Of a stretch of 64,000 nucleotides of DNA, positions 46,949 to 55,933 are shown piece by piece. The notes beneath the pieces were generated by a model, which was given only the letters and a program-made list of their open reading frames with translations, made no database searches and had not been told where the DNA came from. Source of the stretch: a virus. A program made the position numbers and the translations under genes. Numbering within the stretch: position 1 is the stretch's first letter; each line of letters begins with the position of its first letter. The stretch lies in the IMG/VR virus record IMGVR_UViG_3300012964_000010, positions 1 to 64,000 of that record. The stretch is one strand, 5' to 3'.

Positions 46949-47410
46949 TTACAAACTCGCATCATCCAAACCTGCTGCACGCAGTTTAATAATATGCCCA
47001 GTCATGAAATTTTTTGTTTCAAGGGCCTTACTAATTGCAAGGTACTTGTTTCTTAACAAAGCTACCTCATTTACGAGTATCGTGAAATCAACAATGCTCT
47101 TAACACCGTCGACGTACTTTTCAGCATCTCGTGAACTAAGTGTCTTATTGTATGCTTCTAAGAATTTCTTAAATTCAATAGACCTGTCCTTGCGTAGTCG
47201 AATATTAAGATATTCAAGAATTGCCTCAATCTCTTGCAATTGAGAAAACCGTTGTTCAACAATACCGGGTAATTCTGCGGCATGTTTCTCTAAGCTTTTT
47301 CCCTTCAAAGATAACTCCCGGCGAGCTGTTATAAGCTCGCCTTCGAAGTAATCTATAAAGTCGGGTATTAAGCTAATGTCACCTGTTACTTTGTAGTACC
47401 AAGAACTCAC
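46949..47410 (-). CDS. uvsY: Recombination mediator UvsY-like protein
   Basis: 153 residues, nearly all helical. The C-terminal half (YVDGVKSIVDFTILVNEVALLRNKYLAISKALETKNFMTGHIIKLRAAG) has the form of T4-type UvsY, which loads UvsX on gp32-coated ssDNA. Its place near uvsW, uvsX and gp32 supports the call. The sequence itself diverges, so the call is moderate. Confidence 0.6.
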   Translation of the reverse strand: MSSWYYKVTGDISLIPDFIDYFEGELITARRELSLKGKSLEKHAAELPGIVEQRFSQLQEIEAILEYLNIRLRKDRSIEFKKFLEAYNKTLSSRDAEKYVDGVKSIVDFTILVNEVALLRNKYLAISKALETKNFMTGHIIKLRAAGLDDASL

Positions 47411-47424
47411 TTATTCACCTTACA

Positions 47425-47577
47425 TCATTCAGCAGTTTTCTGCTCTTTTAGAGCATCTGCTACAATCTGTTCAATGATATCTACTAATCTATGTGTGGTA
47501 CCATCTTCAAGTTTTACGAATACTTCGTAACCCCGTTCTTTGTCAAATATACTTAGACCGATATCAGTAAATTTCAT
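47425..47577 (-). CDS. 50-aa small protein
   Basis: A short gene in an apparent gap. MKFTDIGLSIFDKERGYEVFVKL begins it; EDGTTHRLVDIIEQIVADALKEQ follows. The start overlaps the upstream stop as ATGA. The protein is acidic and helical at the end. Unknown. Confidence 0.6.
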   Translation of the reverse strand: MKFTDIGLSIFDKERGYEVFVKLEDGTTHRLVDIIEQIVADALKEQKTAE

Positions 47578-47882
47578 AAATTATGTACTCTTTTAATTGC
47601 CATCTCAATTGCATGAATTAATAAAACTGCCTTCTGAGTTCTATTCATCGTTGCTACTCTTCTAATTGTGAGTAAACGAGGAGGGACACTTAGGTCTTCT
47701 GCCAGGGCCTTATGTACCTTGGTCAGATTTACTGGCTCAGTAATCCACAGAACGTAGTCGACACCCACAGTCACATCTTTCATACTTTCTCTGAACTGTT
47801 GGACTTGCGCAAGTGATTGTTGAGCATCCTTACTCTTAATAGTGTTAAGTAACAATGATCCGATATCAGAAAGACTCGTCAT
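47574..47882 (-). CDS. Unknown small protein
   Basis: 102 residues from MTSLSDIGSLLLNTIKS; the start near the end of the previous gene is preferred over 47939. Basic, helical C-terminus. No family; lies in the uvsX operon. Confidence 0.5.
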   Translation of the reverse strand: MTSLSDIGSLLLNTIKSKDAQQSLAQVQQFRESMKDVTVGVDYVLWITEPVNLTKVHKALAEDLSVPPRLLTIRRVATMNRTQKAVLLIHAIEMAIKRVHNL

Positions 47883-48105
47883 CGAAATCCTCTTCTTCAT
47901 AATCAAGTGGATCACCAATGTGGCTTCTGACAGCAGCACGAAGTTCTTTGTCTAAGTCTTCGTCCATGAGGTCGTCATCAACCTTGCCGAATTCGTCAAA
48001 GACAACAACAAGGATGTCTGCCACTTCTAATCTTTCTTTTGGTGGAATATGAGATTTAATTCTTGCCCATAATTCAATGATTAATTCATTATTTTCATTT
48101 ACCAT
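47866..48105 (-). CDS. Small acidic protein downstream of uvsX
   Basis: 79 residues; ELWARIKSHIPPKERLEVADILVVVFDEFG is a pattern found next to recombination genes of T4-like phages. The C-terminus is very acidic. Overlaps uvsX by 11 bp. Unknown. Confidence 0.6.
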   Translation of the reverse strand: MVNENNELIIELWARIKSHIPPKERLEVADILVVVFDEFGKVDDDLMDEDLDKELRAAVRSHIGDPLDYEEEDFDDESF

Positions 48106-49192
48106 CGTATGTCTCCTCTACTACCACAGGCTTCTCTACATCATCAACAAGCACAACCTTGAAATCATCATGTGTGAATTCATCCATAACAACTTTCATT
48201 TTTTCAATATCATTCCATTCTTTGCGGAAATACTTCATTTCTTCCCCTGTGCGCTTAGAGATGTATTTATAACGATTGCCTTCTTTTGTTAAGACTCCTG
48301 ATTTTTCAAACAAGTCAAACAAACCCGAGATTGGGTTCATTCCAGTTTCCCATGGAATGTCAATCTTAATGGATTCGAAAGGTTTTGCATAACGCGTTTT
48401 TACAACCTTACAGGTTGCTCGAATGCCATTAACTTCACTGGTCTTGTTACCATCCTCGTCCTCTTTTAGCTTATATTTGCGCATTGCAACAACAATACTC
48501 GAAGCAAAAATGAAACCAGATCCGCCAGAGATCTTATCATCGGGATCAAACATATCCTGACTGGCATATGTGTGATTTGTAACTACCATACCGATATTTA
48601 GATCACCGAACATATTTACACAGTTCGAGACAAAAGCCTTTAATTGCTTTGCTTTTCGACCCATGTCGCCCTTCATGTCACCGGCCTGAAACTGATTGAC
48701 CTCAGTTGGTGTTAATAACATACCAATCGAATCAATAATGAATAAGATTTTGGGACGCTGCTCTCTCGGTATGTCCAAGTAATTGGCTTTGTATTCAGTA
48801 ACAAAATCGCTAACAATCTTAGCCACATCATCTATCATGGAGGCAGTAATGCGAAGCATTTTATCTTCCTCAGTAGATACATCTAAGTTTGCAAGCCATG
48901 CTTCATCGAGCGCATTTTCTGTATCAATCATGACAACAAAAATGCCTTGTTCCTGCGCTGCTTTTGCAATATTTCCGGACACAATATAAGATTTGCCGGC
49001 GCCGGATTCGCCTGCAAATACCGTTACCTTACCCATCGGGATTCCTCTATTAAAATCACCGCTAATAAGATAATTTAATCCATAAGATCCTGTACTAACC
49101 CATGTGTCTGGGTCATTGAATCCTGTGGAGATACCTGTAATGTTTTTTGTTAAGTTCTTACGGAACTTACTTATGTCAAATGCTTTGGCCAT
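48095..49192 (-). CDS. uvsX: UvsX RecA-like recombinase
   Basis: 365 residues. RecA fold: FAGESGAGKSYI (Walker A), VVMIDTENAL, ILFIIDSIGMLLTPTE (Walker B), GMVVTNHTY and SGGSGFIFASSIVVAM. It forms filaments on ssDNA for strand exchange. Start at 49192 follows AAGGAAAACC. A hairpin after the gp32 gene lies just upstream. Confidence 0.95.
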   Translation of the reverse strand: MAKAFDISKFRKNLTKNITGISTGFNDPDTWVSTGSYGLNYLISGDFNRGIPMGKVTVFAGESGAGKSYIVSGNIAKAAQEQGIFVVMIDTENALDEAWLANLDVSTEEDKMLRITASMIDDVAKIVSDFVTEYKANYLDIPREQRPKILFIIDSIGMLLTPTEVNQFQAGDMKGDMGRKAKQLKAFVSNCVNMFGDLNIGMVVTNHTYASQDMFDPDDKISGGSGFIFASSIVVAMRKYKLKEDEDGNKTSEVNGIRATCKVVKTRYAKPFESIKIDIPWETGMNPISGLFDLFEKSGVLTKEGNRYKYISKRTGEEMKYFRKEWNDIEKMKVVMDEFTHDDFKVVLVDDVEKPVVVEETYDGK

Positions 49193-49210
49193 AGGTTTTC
49201 CTTAGAGTAG

Positions 49211-49237
49211 ATAGGGCAGGTGTTTGACCTGCCCTAT
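49211..49237 (-). terminator. Hairpin after the gp32 gene
   Basis: 11-bp stem ATAGGGCAGGT/ACCTGCCCTAT with a 5-nt loop, 9 bp after the gp32 stop. There is no T run on the minus side, so it may end or attenuate transcription weakly, or protect the 3' end. Confidence 0.6.
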
Positions 49238-49246
49238 AGTTGCTTA

Positions 49247-50296
49247 TTACTTGTTTCGATTGCGAAGCATTGCAAGAATTTCTTGCGGAGACTTACCAGC
49301 TGGTGCTGTTGTCTGACCTACAAGTTCCTTGGTAACAGTTTCTTTAATCGGATGAAATGTTTCTTCAGCTTCCTCGACGTCAGCTTCCTGTACAGGGGCT
49401 GGTCTTGCAACTGGTGCAGCTACCGGACGTGGAACAGGTACCGAACGTGTAACACGACGGCCTTCCCCACCTTCTCCATCATCACTGCTGGATGACGAAT
49501 CAAATCCAAATGGCTTGTAATATTGACTCCATTGTTTCGGGTCATATAACTCGCCCTCAAGAGACGCCTGGAACATCTCAAACATTGCTGTCATCTGCTC
49601 ATCTGTGGGTCTCTTTGGCAGGTATGTAGAAAGATCTACTAAACCGTGCTGGTCAATTGCTGCAAGCTGGTCTTCCGTAAGACTGGATTCCTTACGTGCC
49701 CACTTTGATGTACCATAATCAGCAAAACCGCCTTTGCTTGTCTTTGCAACAATAAAGTCAGTGCCATTGATGTAATCAACTGGGTTGTAGACCATATCTG
49801 GATCCATCAAGGCAGCTTGAATAATCTTAAAGATTTGTGGGCCAATGATAAATTTACGGATTGGATTTTCAGGCGGATCTTGTTCGCCCATTGCATCTTG
49901 TTTCACAAAACCTTGTGCATAGTAGGTTTTCTTGACCCAATATTTACGTGCAATATCTTCCAGTGCTTTGTCCTTCCACATTGGACGGACTTCGTTTAAG
50001 ATAGGGCAGGTATTCTTACCGTCCCACATTTCGATACAAGGAACTTGTACAACCACTGGCTTATTTTCGTCGTGTCCTTTAATACCGGGAAATGGTAATT
50101 TAATAAGTTGACGTTCTGCCCAGAAAAAAGTATTATCTTTATTTCCGTCAGGTAAGAGTCTAAGGATTGATTGTGTGCCTTCCGGGATGTTCCAGTGTGC
50201 ATAAGTTGTCTTATCGTTACTGAATCCACCTGAACCACCTCTGCGTGATTCCATAGCTTGAAGTTTCTTTCTGATTTCGTCTAGGGTTTTCGACAT
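49247..50296 (-). CDS. gp32: Single-stranded DNA-binding protein gp32
   Basis: 349 residues. The core fits T4-type gp32: WNIPEGTQSILRLLPDGN, FWAERQLIKLPFPGIKGHDENKPVVVQVPCIEMWDGKNTCPI (candidate His and Cys zinc ligands), ENPIRKFIIGPQIFKIIQ. An acidic and Pro-rich C-terminal tail of about 80 residues follows, used to contact partner proteins. It coats ssDNA during replication, repair and recombination. A strong sigma70-type promoter drives it, with a possibly structured leader. Confidence 0.93.
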   Translation of the reverse strand: MSKTLDEIRKKLQAMESRRGGSGGFSNDKTTYAHWNIPEGTQSILRLLPDGNKDNTFFWAERQLIKLPFPGIKGHDENKPVVVQVPCIEMWDGKNTCPILNEVRPMWKDKALEDIARKYWVKKTYYAQGFVKQDAMGEQDPPENPIRKFIIGPQIFKIIQAALMDPDMVYNPVDYINGTDFIVAKTSKGGFADYGTSKWARKESSLTEDQLAAIDQHGLVDLSTYLPKRPTDEQMTAMFEMFQASLEGELYDPKQWSQYYKPFGFDSSSSSDDGEGGEGRRVTRSVPVPRPVAAPVARPAPVQEADVEEAEETFHPIKETVTKELVGQTTAPAGKSPQEILAMLRNRNK

Positions 50297-50409
50297 GATA
50301 TATTTTCCTTTAATTTGATATAATTCAAACGCTATTATTTGAGCTGCGATCTACTCGGGTCACGTTAGTCCCTTTCGCATCTTACCTGCTAAGGTCTTCG
50401 TATGCAGCT
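50297..50409 (-). promoter_or_regulatory. gp32 mRNA leader, possibly folded
   Basis: A leader of about 105 nt. AGCTGC near its 5' end can pair with GCAGCT about 60 nt later, enclosing an ACCT/AGGT hairpin. T4 gp32 represses its own mRNA through a leader pseudoknot, so an autoregulatory role is possible. It does not match a riboswitch family I know. Confidence 0.35.
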
Positions 50410-50438
50410 ATTGTACGAAAACCATCTGTGTATGTCAA
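50410..50438 (-). promoter_or_regulatory. Sigma70-type promoter of gp32
   Basis: Exact TTGACA (50433-50438), 17-bp spacer and TACAAT (50410-50415). It is the best consensus promoter in the window, suiting strong early expression of gp32. Confidence 0.85.
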
Positions 50439-50458
50439 GAACTTCTTAGAAGAAGTTC
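50439..50458. terminator. Inverted repeat at the end of the 50446 gene
   Basis: Perfect 9-bp arms GAACTTCTT/AAGAAGTTC with a 2-bp centre, covering the stop codon of the gene at 50446 and touching the gp32 -35 box. It could insulate the two units. Confidence 0.4.
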
Positions 50459-51945
50459 ATTGTATATTTATCAAAAAACGATTCAAGATCGGATGATTCC
50501 TTGATATCTTTTCGATTGCCTTCGGCAGAATCTTCTATCTTAACATTCTCAAATACCTGTGAAAGAACAGCACGTTCAAATTGGTTGACTGCCCCTTCTT
50601 TGCACAATTTTGTGCCAATTTTGTTAATGAATCCAGCAAGCTCATCATTTTCGACAATACGCAATGCAAGTTCGCTGATCTTAAATCCTAAACGAGCATT
50701 ATCGCTCGCGAATTCAAACATCGGTGTTGTATTTATTGATTCACGACGTAGAGTAATTACATTTCCGGCAGCTTCTTCAATGCGCTTGAAGTATGTATCT
50801 TTCTCTAAAACCAATTGTTTAACAATAGGTAGAACTTCTTCAAACTTCTCATCAAAACGGCGAATAGTAAAAAGATCTTTTAATTGGCTTGTATCATCCT
50901 CAGATAGTGGTTCACGCTCAAATGTTTCCAATCGTGCTTTTACTGTTTCGTATGTTCTTGAACCAGAAATCTTCTTTAATTCAGTCTTAAGTGTTTGAAT
51001 ATTCTCTTTAACTGTTTCAACGATACCAGAACTATCTTCATTAATGAGCTTATTGGTTGTTACATAACGGTTGAACGATTGGAGCTTTAATAGTTGATCA
51101 GTGCTTTCGGCAATGTAGGCACCGACCTTGTCGCCCATTGTTCCACCGTGAGCTAAGTGTTGAGCCATTGCTCTCGCGCCTGGCAGATAGTTGTGTGGGA
51201 AACGGAATCGTTCGCCGTTGCATTCAAGGAAAATCGCACTAATATGTCGTGTGCGTGAACCACGCACACTCTCGTCTACTGGTGTTTTGTGACGAACTAA
51301 AATTCTTACATTTTCCAATGTTTGTTGCGATGTCTTTAAAGAGCCAAACATCTTGCTGAAGCTTTCCATAATTGCCTCATCGATAGAAACAATATACATA
51401 GGACTTCCGGAAGGATCGGTACCCTGAACTGTAAGTTTGCCATCCTGAACTAATTTATTTAATGACTTTTGCAAATCAACTCTATTGCTGCCCGGCACTT
51501 CTTGCAATAATTCTTCGATTGTGCTTGTATCTCCATGCTTGGTCATTACATACATGATTTGGCCCATTAAGTGGCTGTTTACATTTACATTCTCGTTCAT
51601 TGCGGGTTCCTTTTGCATTTTTGCCTGATATGCATAATCTCGTGGTTGAATAGATTTTCCAAACACCTTAATGTTTGAGTTCATCAGGAATTCATCGGCA
51701 AGCTTGCGCACATTTTTCTGCAATCCTGCAACATCTGTTTCATCAACGGTTGCACCCTTACTGAACTCGATACAATTATCATCTTCGTTAACTGTAACCA
51801 TAATATTTGGACTGGTAACAAAAAATCTGCGACCAATAGACGGATCAGTGACCTCATTGCCGTCAACATCAAAGATCTTAATTTTTAAACCATTACCCTT
51901 TAATAGTGAAAATATTTTCTCAGCAAGGGTGTCCATTTCTACCAT
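50446..51945 (-). CDS. Large late protein next to the terminase, unknown
   Basis: 499 residues. Mostly helical, few cysteines, two halves: an N-terminal part with beta content (KIKIFDVDGNEVTDPSIGRRFFVTSPNI) and a helical C-terminal part. A region with LECNGERFRFPHNYLPGARAMAQHLAHGG looks conserved. It has its own late box 21 bp upstream and lies between terminase and gp32. Probably a virion or assembly protein; no named family. Confidence 0.55.
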   Translation of the reverse strand: MVEMDTLAEKIFSLLKGNGLKIKIFDVDGNEVTDPSIGRRFFVTSPNIMVTVNEDDNCIEFSKGATVDETDVAGLQKNVRKLADEFLMNSNIKVFGKSIQPRDYAYQAKMQKEPAMNENVNVNSHLMGQIMYVMTKHGDTSTIEELLQEVPGSNRVDLQKSLNKLVQDGKLTVQGTDPSGSPMYIVSIDEAIMESFSKMFGSLKTSQQTLENVRILVRHKTPVDESVRGSRTRHISAIFLECNGERFRFPHNYLPGARAMAQHLAHGGTMGDKVGAYIAESTDQLLKLQSFNRYVTTNKLINEDSSGIVETVKENIQTLKTELKKISGSRTYETVKARLETFEREPLSEDDTSQLKDLFTIRRFDEKFEEVLPIVKQLVLEKDTYFKRIEEAAGNVITLRRESINTTPMFEFASDNARLGFKISELALRIVENDELAGFINKIGTKLCKEGAVNQFERAVLSQVFENVKIEDSAEGNRKDIKESSDLESFFDKYTMNFF

Positions 51946-51966
51946 GATTAAATTCCTTATTATGCT

Positions 51967-51974
51967 TATTTATC
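51967..51974 (-). promoter_or_regulatory. Late promoter box
   Basis: GATAAATA on minus, 21 bp before the ATG at 51945. Confidence 0.7.
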
Positions 51975-51989
51975 TAATTTTGATGAAAA

Positions 51990-53564
51990 TTAGATACAGA
52001 TTGGCATCGGTGAATCAAAAGAATTGTCATCGGAATCGGACACATTACTGTTGATTGCTGCCTGCGATCTGTCATCCCATGTAGAAATATAATCTAACAT
52101 ACGAACTGCTAAGATTAATGCCATAATAAGATCGTCGGTTTGCCCAATTCGAGCTTCAAATGTATTACCCCTGGAAACAAATACCTTCAATTCTGACAAA
52201 AGCCCCCTTGAATTAATCTTCATTCTTCCAGATTCGATTAAGAATTTCAATTTAGCGCAAGATTCGAGTTTGGATTTATTTGTTGTGACAAATCCTGCAC
52301 GTCTGCCGGTACGACCTTGTAGCCGATTTTTCGGATCATGCAGCATAGTGCCTGCAAAATTTTCTTCGCCGGTATCACGAATAACAACCAATGCAGCTTC
52401 ACCAAGTGTATTACTTTCTACCGACCAATAGATTTCGGGGTTGCATTCATCGCGCAGATCTTGCAATATTTTCTTAAGAGTTTTAACTTGTTCCTCAATC
52501 GGTGCCTTATTACTGCTCCATTCTGCAACCTGTATAAGTGATGGTAATTCAATTACCTGAATAGCTGCATTATCACCGCCTGTTCCCATAGACGGATCTA
52601 AACCAACCACATAAGTGCAATCATGACGAACAGGTGAATACCAACGTACTTGACCAGTTTTCTTAATTGGCTGGATTGATTCGAGCATAGAAAGTTTAAT
52701 CGGATTAATAAGCGTTTCTTCAAAGGTAATGAATTGACACTTATGTTCTCGCAAGAATCTGTCTTCTCCGAGTGCAGCAAGTTCTTTATCGGCCCAGGCC
52801 TGGTCTCGTTCTGGGTGTGCTTCCCAAGTAGCCATGTAAGGTTTGAAACCATTGCGACCAACTGTTGTTTCATTACCATTATCGTCGACTAATTTATTTG
52901 CACCCCACCAGATTTCAGCAAACTGATCTTCGTCGGTGTTTGGTGTAGATGTTATAATACATTTACCACCAGTTGATAATGTAGGAGATAGAGAAGTCCA
53001 AAATTCTTTAGCAATACCGGGTTCAACGAATGCAAATTCGTCAAGATAAACAAGCGACAAAGACATACCACGACCAGTGTTTTCAGTTGTAGTAGTTGCA
53101 ACAATACGCGAACCATTATCAAAGTCGATAGAACGTTTATTATAGGTTTTCACACCGGCTCTGATATGATCGGGCACGGATTCATATGCATAGCGAACAC
53201 GATGCATAATTTCTTGTGCACCATCATATTTGTTTGATGCAATCAGAATAGTTGAATCATCGTTGAACATGGCATACCAAAGGAGATATCCAGCTGCAAC
53301 AGTGGTTTTTCCCATCTGTCGTGACACCATATTAACAGAACGACGAGAGGTATGATAATTATTAATCAAGTCATACTGAAAATCAAAAAGCTGCAATTTT
53401 TCGCGGCCTCGCATAGTATGCTGAATATACATGAAGTTCTTAATGAAATATAAAGGGCCTGTATCTGGGTCGAGACAGGCCCTTAATTCATCTATCTGCT
53501 CTTTAGAGTAAGAGACCTTTGTATAAGCACGTTTTACAAGTTTATCATCTTGATAAATTGCCAT
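51990..53564 (-). CDS. gp17: Terminase large subunit (gp17)
   Basis: 524 residues. ATPase motifs VNMVSRQMGKTT (Walker A-like) and SLVYLDEFAF (Walker B), with ITSTPNTDEDQFAEIWWGA (coupling). The nuclease half starts with VVGLDPSMGTGGDNAA (first Asp), VESNTLGEAAL (Glu) and GQTDDLIMALILAV (last Asp). It pumps DNA into the prohead and cuts concatemers. Confidence 0.96.
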   Translation of the reverse strand: MAIYQDDKLVKRAYTKVSYSKEQIDELRACLDPDTGPLYFIKNFMYIQHTMRGREKLQLFDFQYDLINNYHTSRRSVNMVSRQMGKTTVAAGYLLWYAMFNDDSTILIASNKYDGAQEIMHRVRYAYESVPDHIRAGVKTYNKRSIDFDNGSRIVATTTTENTGRGMSLSLVYLDEFAFVEPGIAKEFWTSLSPTLSTGGKCIITSTPNTDEDQFAEIWWGANKLVDDNGNETTVGRNGFKPYMATWEAHPERDQAWADKELAALGEDRFLREHKCQFITFEETLINPIKLSMLESIQPIKKTGQVRWYSPVRHDCTYVVGLDPSMGTGGDNAAIQVIELPSLIQVAEWSSNKAPIEEQVKTLKKILQDLRDECNPEIYWSVESNTLGEAALVVIRDTGEENFAGTMLHDPKNRLQGRTGRRAGFVTTNKSKLESCAKLKFLIESGRMKINSRGLLSELKVFVSRGNTFEARIGQTDDLIMALILAVRMLDYISTWDDRSQAAINSNVSDSDDNSFDSPMPICI

Positions 53565-53567
53565 TTC

Positions 53568-54734
53568 TTATTTACTTTCTGATTCTTTTAGATATTTTCT
53601 GTAGTTATAAACAAGCTCTCTATGAGTTTCTGCCACTGCTATCTTTTTCTGTTCTGGATTATCGCCTTGGCGAGCACCTGATGCTCCTGTTCTCGAAACC
53701 ACTGGGCTATCGGCACCATCTGGGAAATAATCATTTTTATCTGCATAATGAACTTCATCATATCCATTATTTAGGTCAAAGTCTTCTTCGACTTTTTTAT
53801 CAGATTTTTCGTCTTTTTTGCTACCTTCTTTTTCTTTTTCTTTTTCGTAATCTTTACGGTGCATTTCCCATTTACGATCACTAACTTCTTTGTTTAATCT
53901 ATCGATTGTTCTCTTATCGAGTCCGGGTGTAGCTTCAAATACATCGTCGACACCGTAATCTTCATCGGAACCGTGACCGGCACTTGCAAGTGCATCAGCA
54001 TCGTCACTCATGTCATTGATACCACCTGTCGGTTCATCGTTCCATAATTCTGCATCCACTGCTGACATAATAGATTGAATTTGGTCTGGTGTATAACCAA
54101 AATCAGTAAATTCTTTCTCGATTTGTTCTAAGGCTTGATCCAATGGTACAAATGCATCACTTAATTGTTGCAGTCTGTTAATAGCATTTTTTACATCTTC
54201 GTTCTGATCTTCATTCATTGCGCATGCTTCATCGGCAGTTGCCGGATTTGATTGTTGACAAGAATCTACGGCAGGAACAGACTCATCTGTCTTGCCATGT
54301 TTCTTATTGTAAATAGACCATGCTGTCGCAAAGGCCTTTTCGGGTTCACCTGGATATTGTTTCTTAAGTTTCATAACCATGTCTTCCATACCGGGCGGAG
54401 CCTTTTCATCGAGGCCAGGAAAACCTTGCCCATATCCCGATGCATCAAATTCGTCGTCTTGATCGCGACCACCCGACATTTGATCTCTGATATCTGGGAA
54501 ATCATCTGTATTTTCCTCAACACTTTCCTCCTTGTGACTCTTATACCCCTTACCTTTCATGTAATGTGCAAGTGCCCATGGATTCTCAATTTCGGGATGT
54601 TTCTTCATACTCTTGACAGTACCTTCCCAACCTTTAGGTGCTTTTTCATCGATCTTTTCACCCACACCCGGTATTGCCATAACACTCTCAGTGAGTATAC
54701 CAGCAAGTTTCTTCATTCTGTTTAAATCGTTCAT
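53568..54734 (-). CDS. Virion-related protein with KAPxGxE repeats and RMKKLAGILTE start
   Basis: 388 residues. It begins MNDLNRMKKLAGILTESVM; LTE would suit a prohead-type cut. Two repeats follow, at about 25-70 and 110-155: DEKAPKGWEGTVKSMKK with ENPWALAHYMKGKGYKSH, and DEKAPPGMEDMVMKLKK with EPEKAFATAWSIYNKKHG. The rest is acidic with a lysine-rich stretch near 295-320. Such repeats appear in many marine phage virion proteins. It sits between the terminase subunits. Confidence 0.6.
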   Translation of the reverse strand: MNDLNRMKKLAGILTESVMAIPGVGEKIDEKAPKGWEGTVKSMKKHPEIENPWALAHYMKGKGYKSHKEESVEENTDDFPDIRDQMSGGRDQDDEFDASGYGQGFPGLDEKAPPGMEDMVMKLKKQYPGEPEKAFATAWSIYNKKHGKTDESVPAVDSCQQSNPATADEACAMNEDQNEDVKNAINRLQQLSDAFVPLDQALEQIEKEFTDFGYTPDQIQSIMSAVDAELWNDEPTGGINDMSDDADALASAGHGSDEDYGVDDVFEATPGLDKRTIDRLNKEVSDRKWEMHRKDYEKEKEKEGSKKDEKSDKKVEEDFDLNNGYDEVHYADKNDYFPDGADSPVVSRTGASGARQGDNPEQKKIAVAETHRELVYNYRKYLKESESK

Positions 54735-55399
54735 CTTATAGCTCCCGTCTTTATGAGATTAGGCTTTTTGACCCTACCAAACAGGCCTACATCGTCTTTC
54801 TTTAAATTCTTTGGATCATTGAAAGTATCATATCCCTTAGTTAGAGTCGAATGGTCGATTGTCTCTTTCGGACTCAGTGGATTGTCAACAACACAGACCT
54901 CACGTTCTTTACGAACTTTCTCAAGTTCCTTCAAGAAACTGATGTTATATTTCTCACCGTAGGGTATAGTTTCAGTTGCTTCGTGATCAGTACCAAGACG
55001 AGCCTTGTACTTCTCTTTATATTCCGGCGAAGATCTATCAACAAATAAATCAGTCTCGATCTGACGAGGATCATTGTCCGAATATACTGCAAGCAAAGCA
55101 GGTGAAATATCTAAACTATTAGAAATATATATTCTAAGAAAGTCTAATGATGCTGGATATCCCATGGTAATATTGCAAATAAATACCGGTGTATTTCTTA
55201 CATTGGGAAAATCTAACGGACTTTCTTGAATTGGGGTTTTTCTAAATGCCGATGCTGCTTTAAGATCATATTTCTTAAGACTCGACTCAAGAAGATCAAT
55301 CATATCATCGGTCATGTCGTGTACGGCAAACTTCAAGACATAATTGTATTCTGTCTTGGTTTCTGCTACATACCGAACAAATGTTTTCTTTTCTGCCAT
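54731..55399 (-). CDS. Conserved phage protein between terminase genes
   Basis: 222 residues, alpha/beta start (TEYNYVLKFAVHDMTDDMIDLLESSLKKYDL), then FICNITMGYPASLDFLRIYISNSLDI, and a charged C-terminus. No family known to me. It has a late box 22 bp upstream and is the first gene of a late unit ending at terminase. Possibly a portal or packaging accessory. Confidence 0.55.
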   Translation of the reverse strand: MAEKKTFVRYVAETKTEYNYVLKFAVHDMTDDMIDLLESSLKKYDLKAASAFRKTPIQESPLDFPNVRNTPVFICNITMGYPASLDFLRIYISNSLDISPALLAVYSDNDPRQIETDLFVDRSSPEYKEKYKARLGTDHEATETIPYGEKYNISFLKELEKVRKEREVCVVDNPLSPKETIDHSTLTKGYDTFNDPKNLKKDDVGLFGRVKKPNLIKTGAIR

Positions 55400-55420
55400 A
55401 CTATGACTCCGTTAATACGA

Positions 55421-55933
55421 CTATTTATCAGAATTTTCTGATTTCTTTGAACTAACAAAATACTTGAGTAATTCATTTCTATCAAATTCGCCACCAGATG
55501 AATTCTTTGATTGACCTGTACCGAGATCGAAATCAATCTGTTCAGCTCTAACCTTCTTAAGTTGCAATTCAATCATCTTGAGTTTCTTTTCGGCCTTAGC
55601 ATTTTTAGCTTCAAGTGCTGTCTTGAGCATTTGTCCAGCAACTTCGTAAATCTTGCCTGCATGCATGTCGGGAACATTACCGCCCAATGCAACAAGATCT
55701 TCAAATGTTTGAACAGCTTTTCTTGCGATTGAATCCATTTCTTCATCGTGGGAATCCAACCCGACAACCGTCGGTAATGCATAATCAACTTTCTCAGCTG
55801 TTGTCAGAGAAGAATAAATGGCATTCGCTTCTACCATTAATTCTTCTTTTGTTTTGGTAGGTGCAATTTCTTCTTCTGTTTCTGCTTTTTCAGCTGGCGG
55901 AAGGTTGAAGAAATCTTCCATTTTCTTAGTCAC
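55421..55933 (-). CDS. gp16: Terminase small subunit (gp16-like)
   Basis: 170 residues, nearly all helical, with the middle SIARKAVQTFEDLVALGGNVPDMHAGKIYEVAGQMLKTALEAKNAKAEKKLKMIELQLKK as in gp16-type small subunits of T4-like phages. It recognises DNA and stimulates the large subunit. It shares its start codon region with the gp4-like gene. Position near gp17 supports the call. Confidence 0.75.
   Translation of the reverse strand: MTKKMEDFFNLPPAEKAETEEEIAPTKTKEELMVEANAIYSSLTTAEKVDYALPTVVGLDSHDEEMDSIARKAVQTFEDLVALGGNVPDMHAGKIYEVAGQMLKTALEAKNAKAEKKLKMIELQLKKVRAEQIDFDLGTGQSKNSSGGEFDRNELLKYFVSSKKSENSDK
55422..55429 (-). promoter_or_regulatory. Late promoter box
   Basis: GATAAATA on minus, 22 bp before the ATG at 55399, overlapping the last codons of the small terminase gene. 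Confidence 0.7.

Noticed and set aside
48264-48271. TATAAATA inside uvsX
   Set aside because: Within the coding part of a well-conserved gene, too far from a downstream start to be called a promoter.
50297-50409. Known riboswitch (glutamine, SAM, c-di-GMP types) in the gp32 leader
   Set aside because: None of their conserved cores is present; only a generic three-way fold can be drawn.
53568-54734. Major capsid or prohead protease in this region
   Set aside because: No gp23 or gp21 signature was found; the acidic repeat protein at this place does not fit either family.
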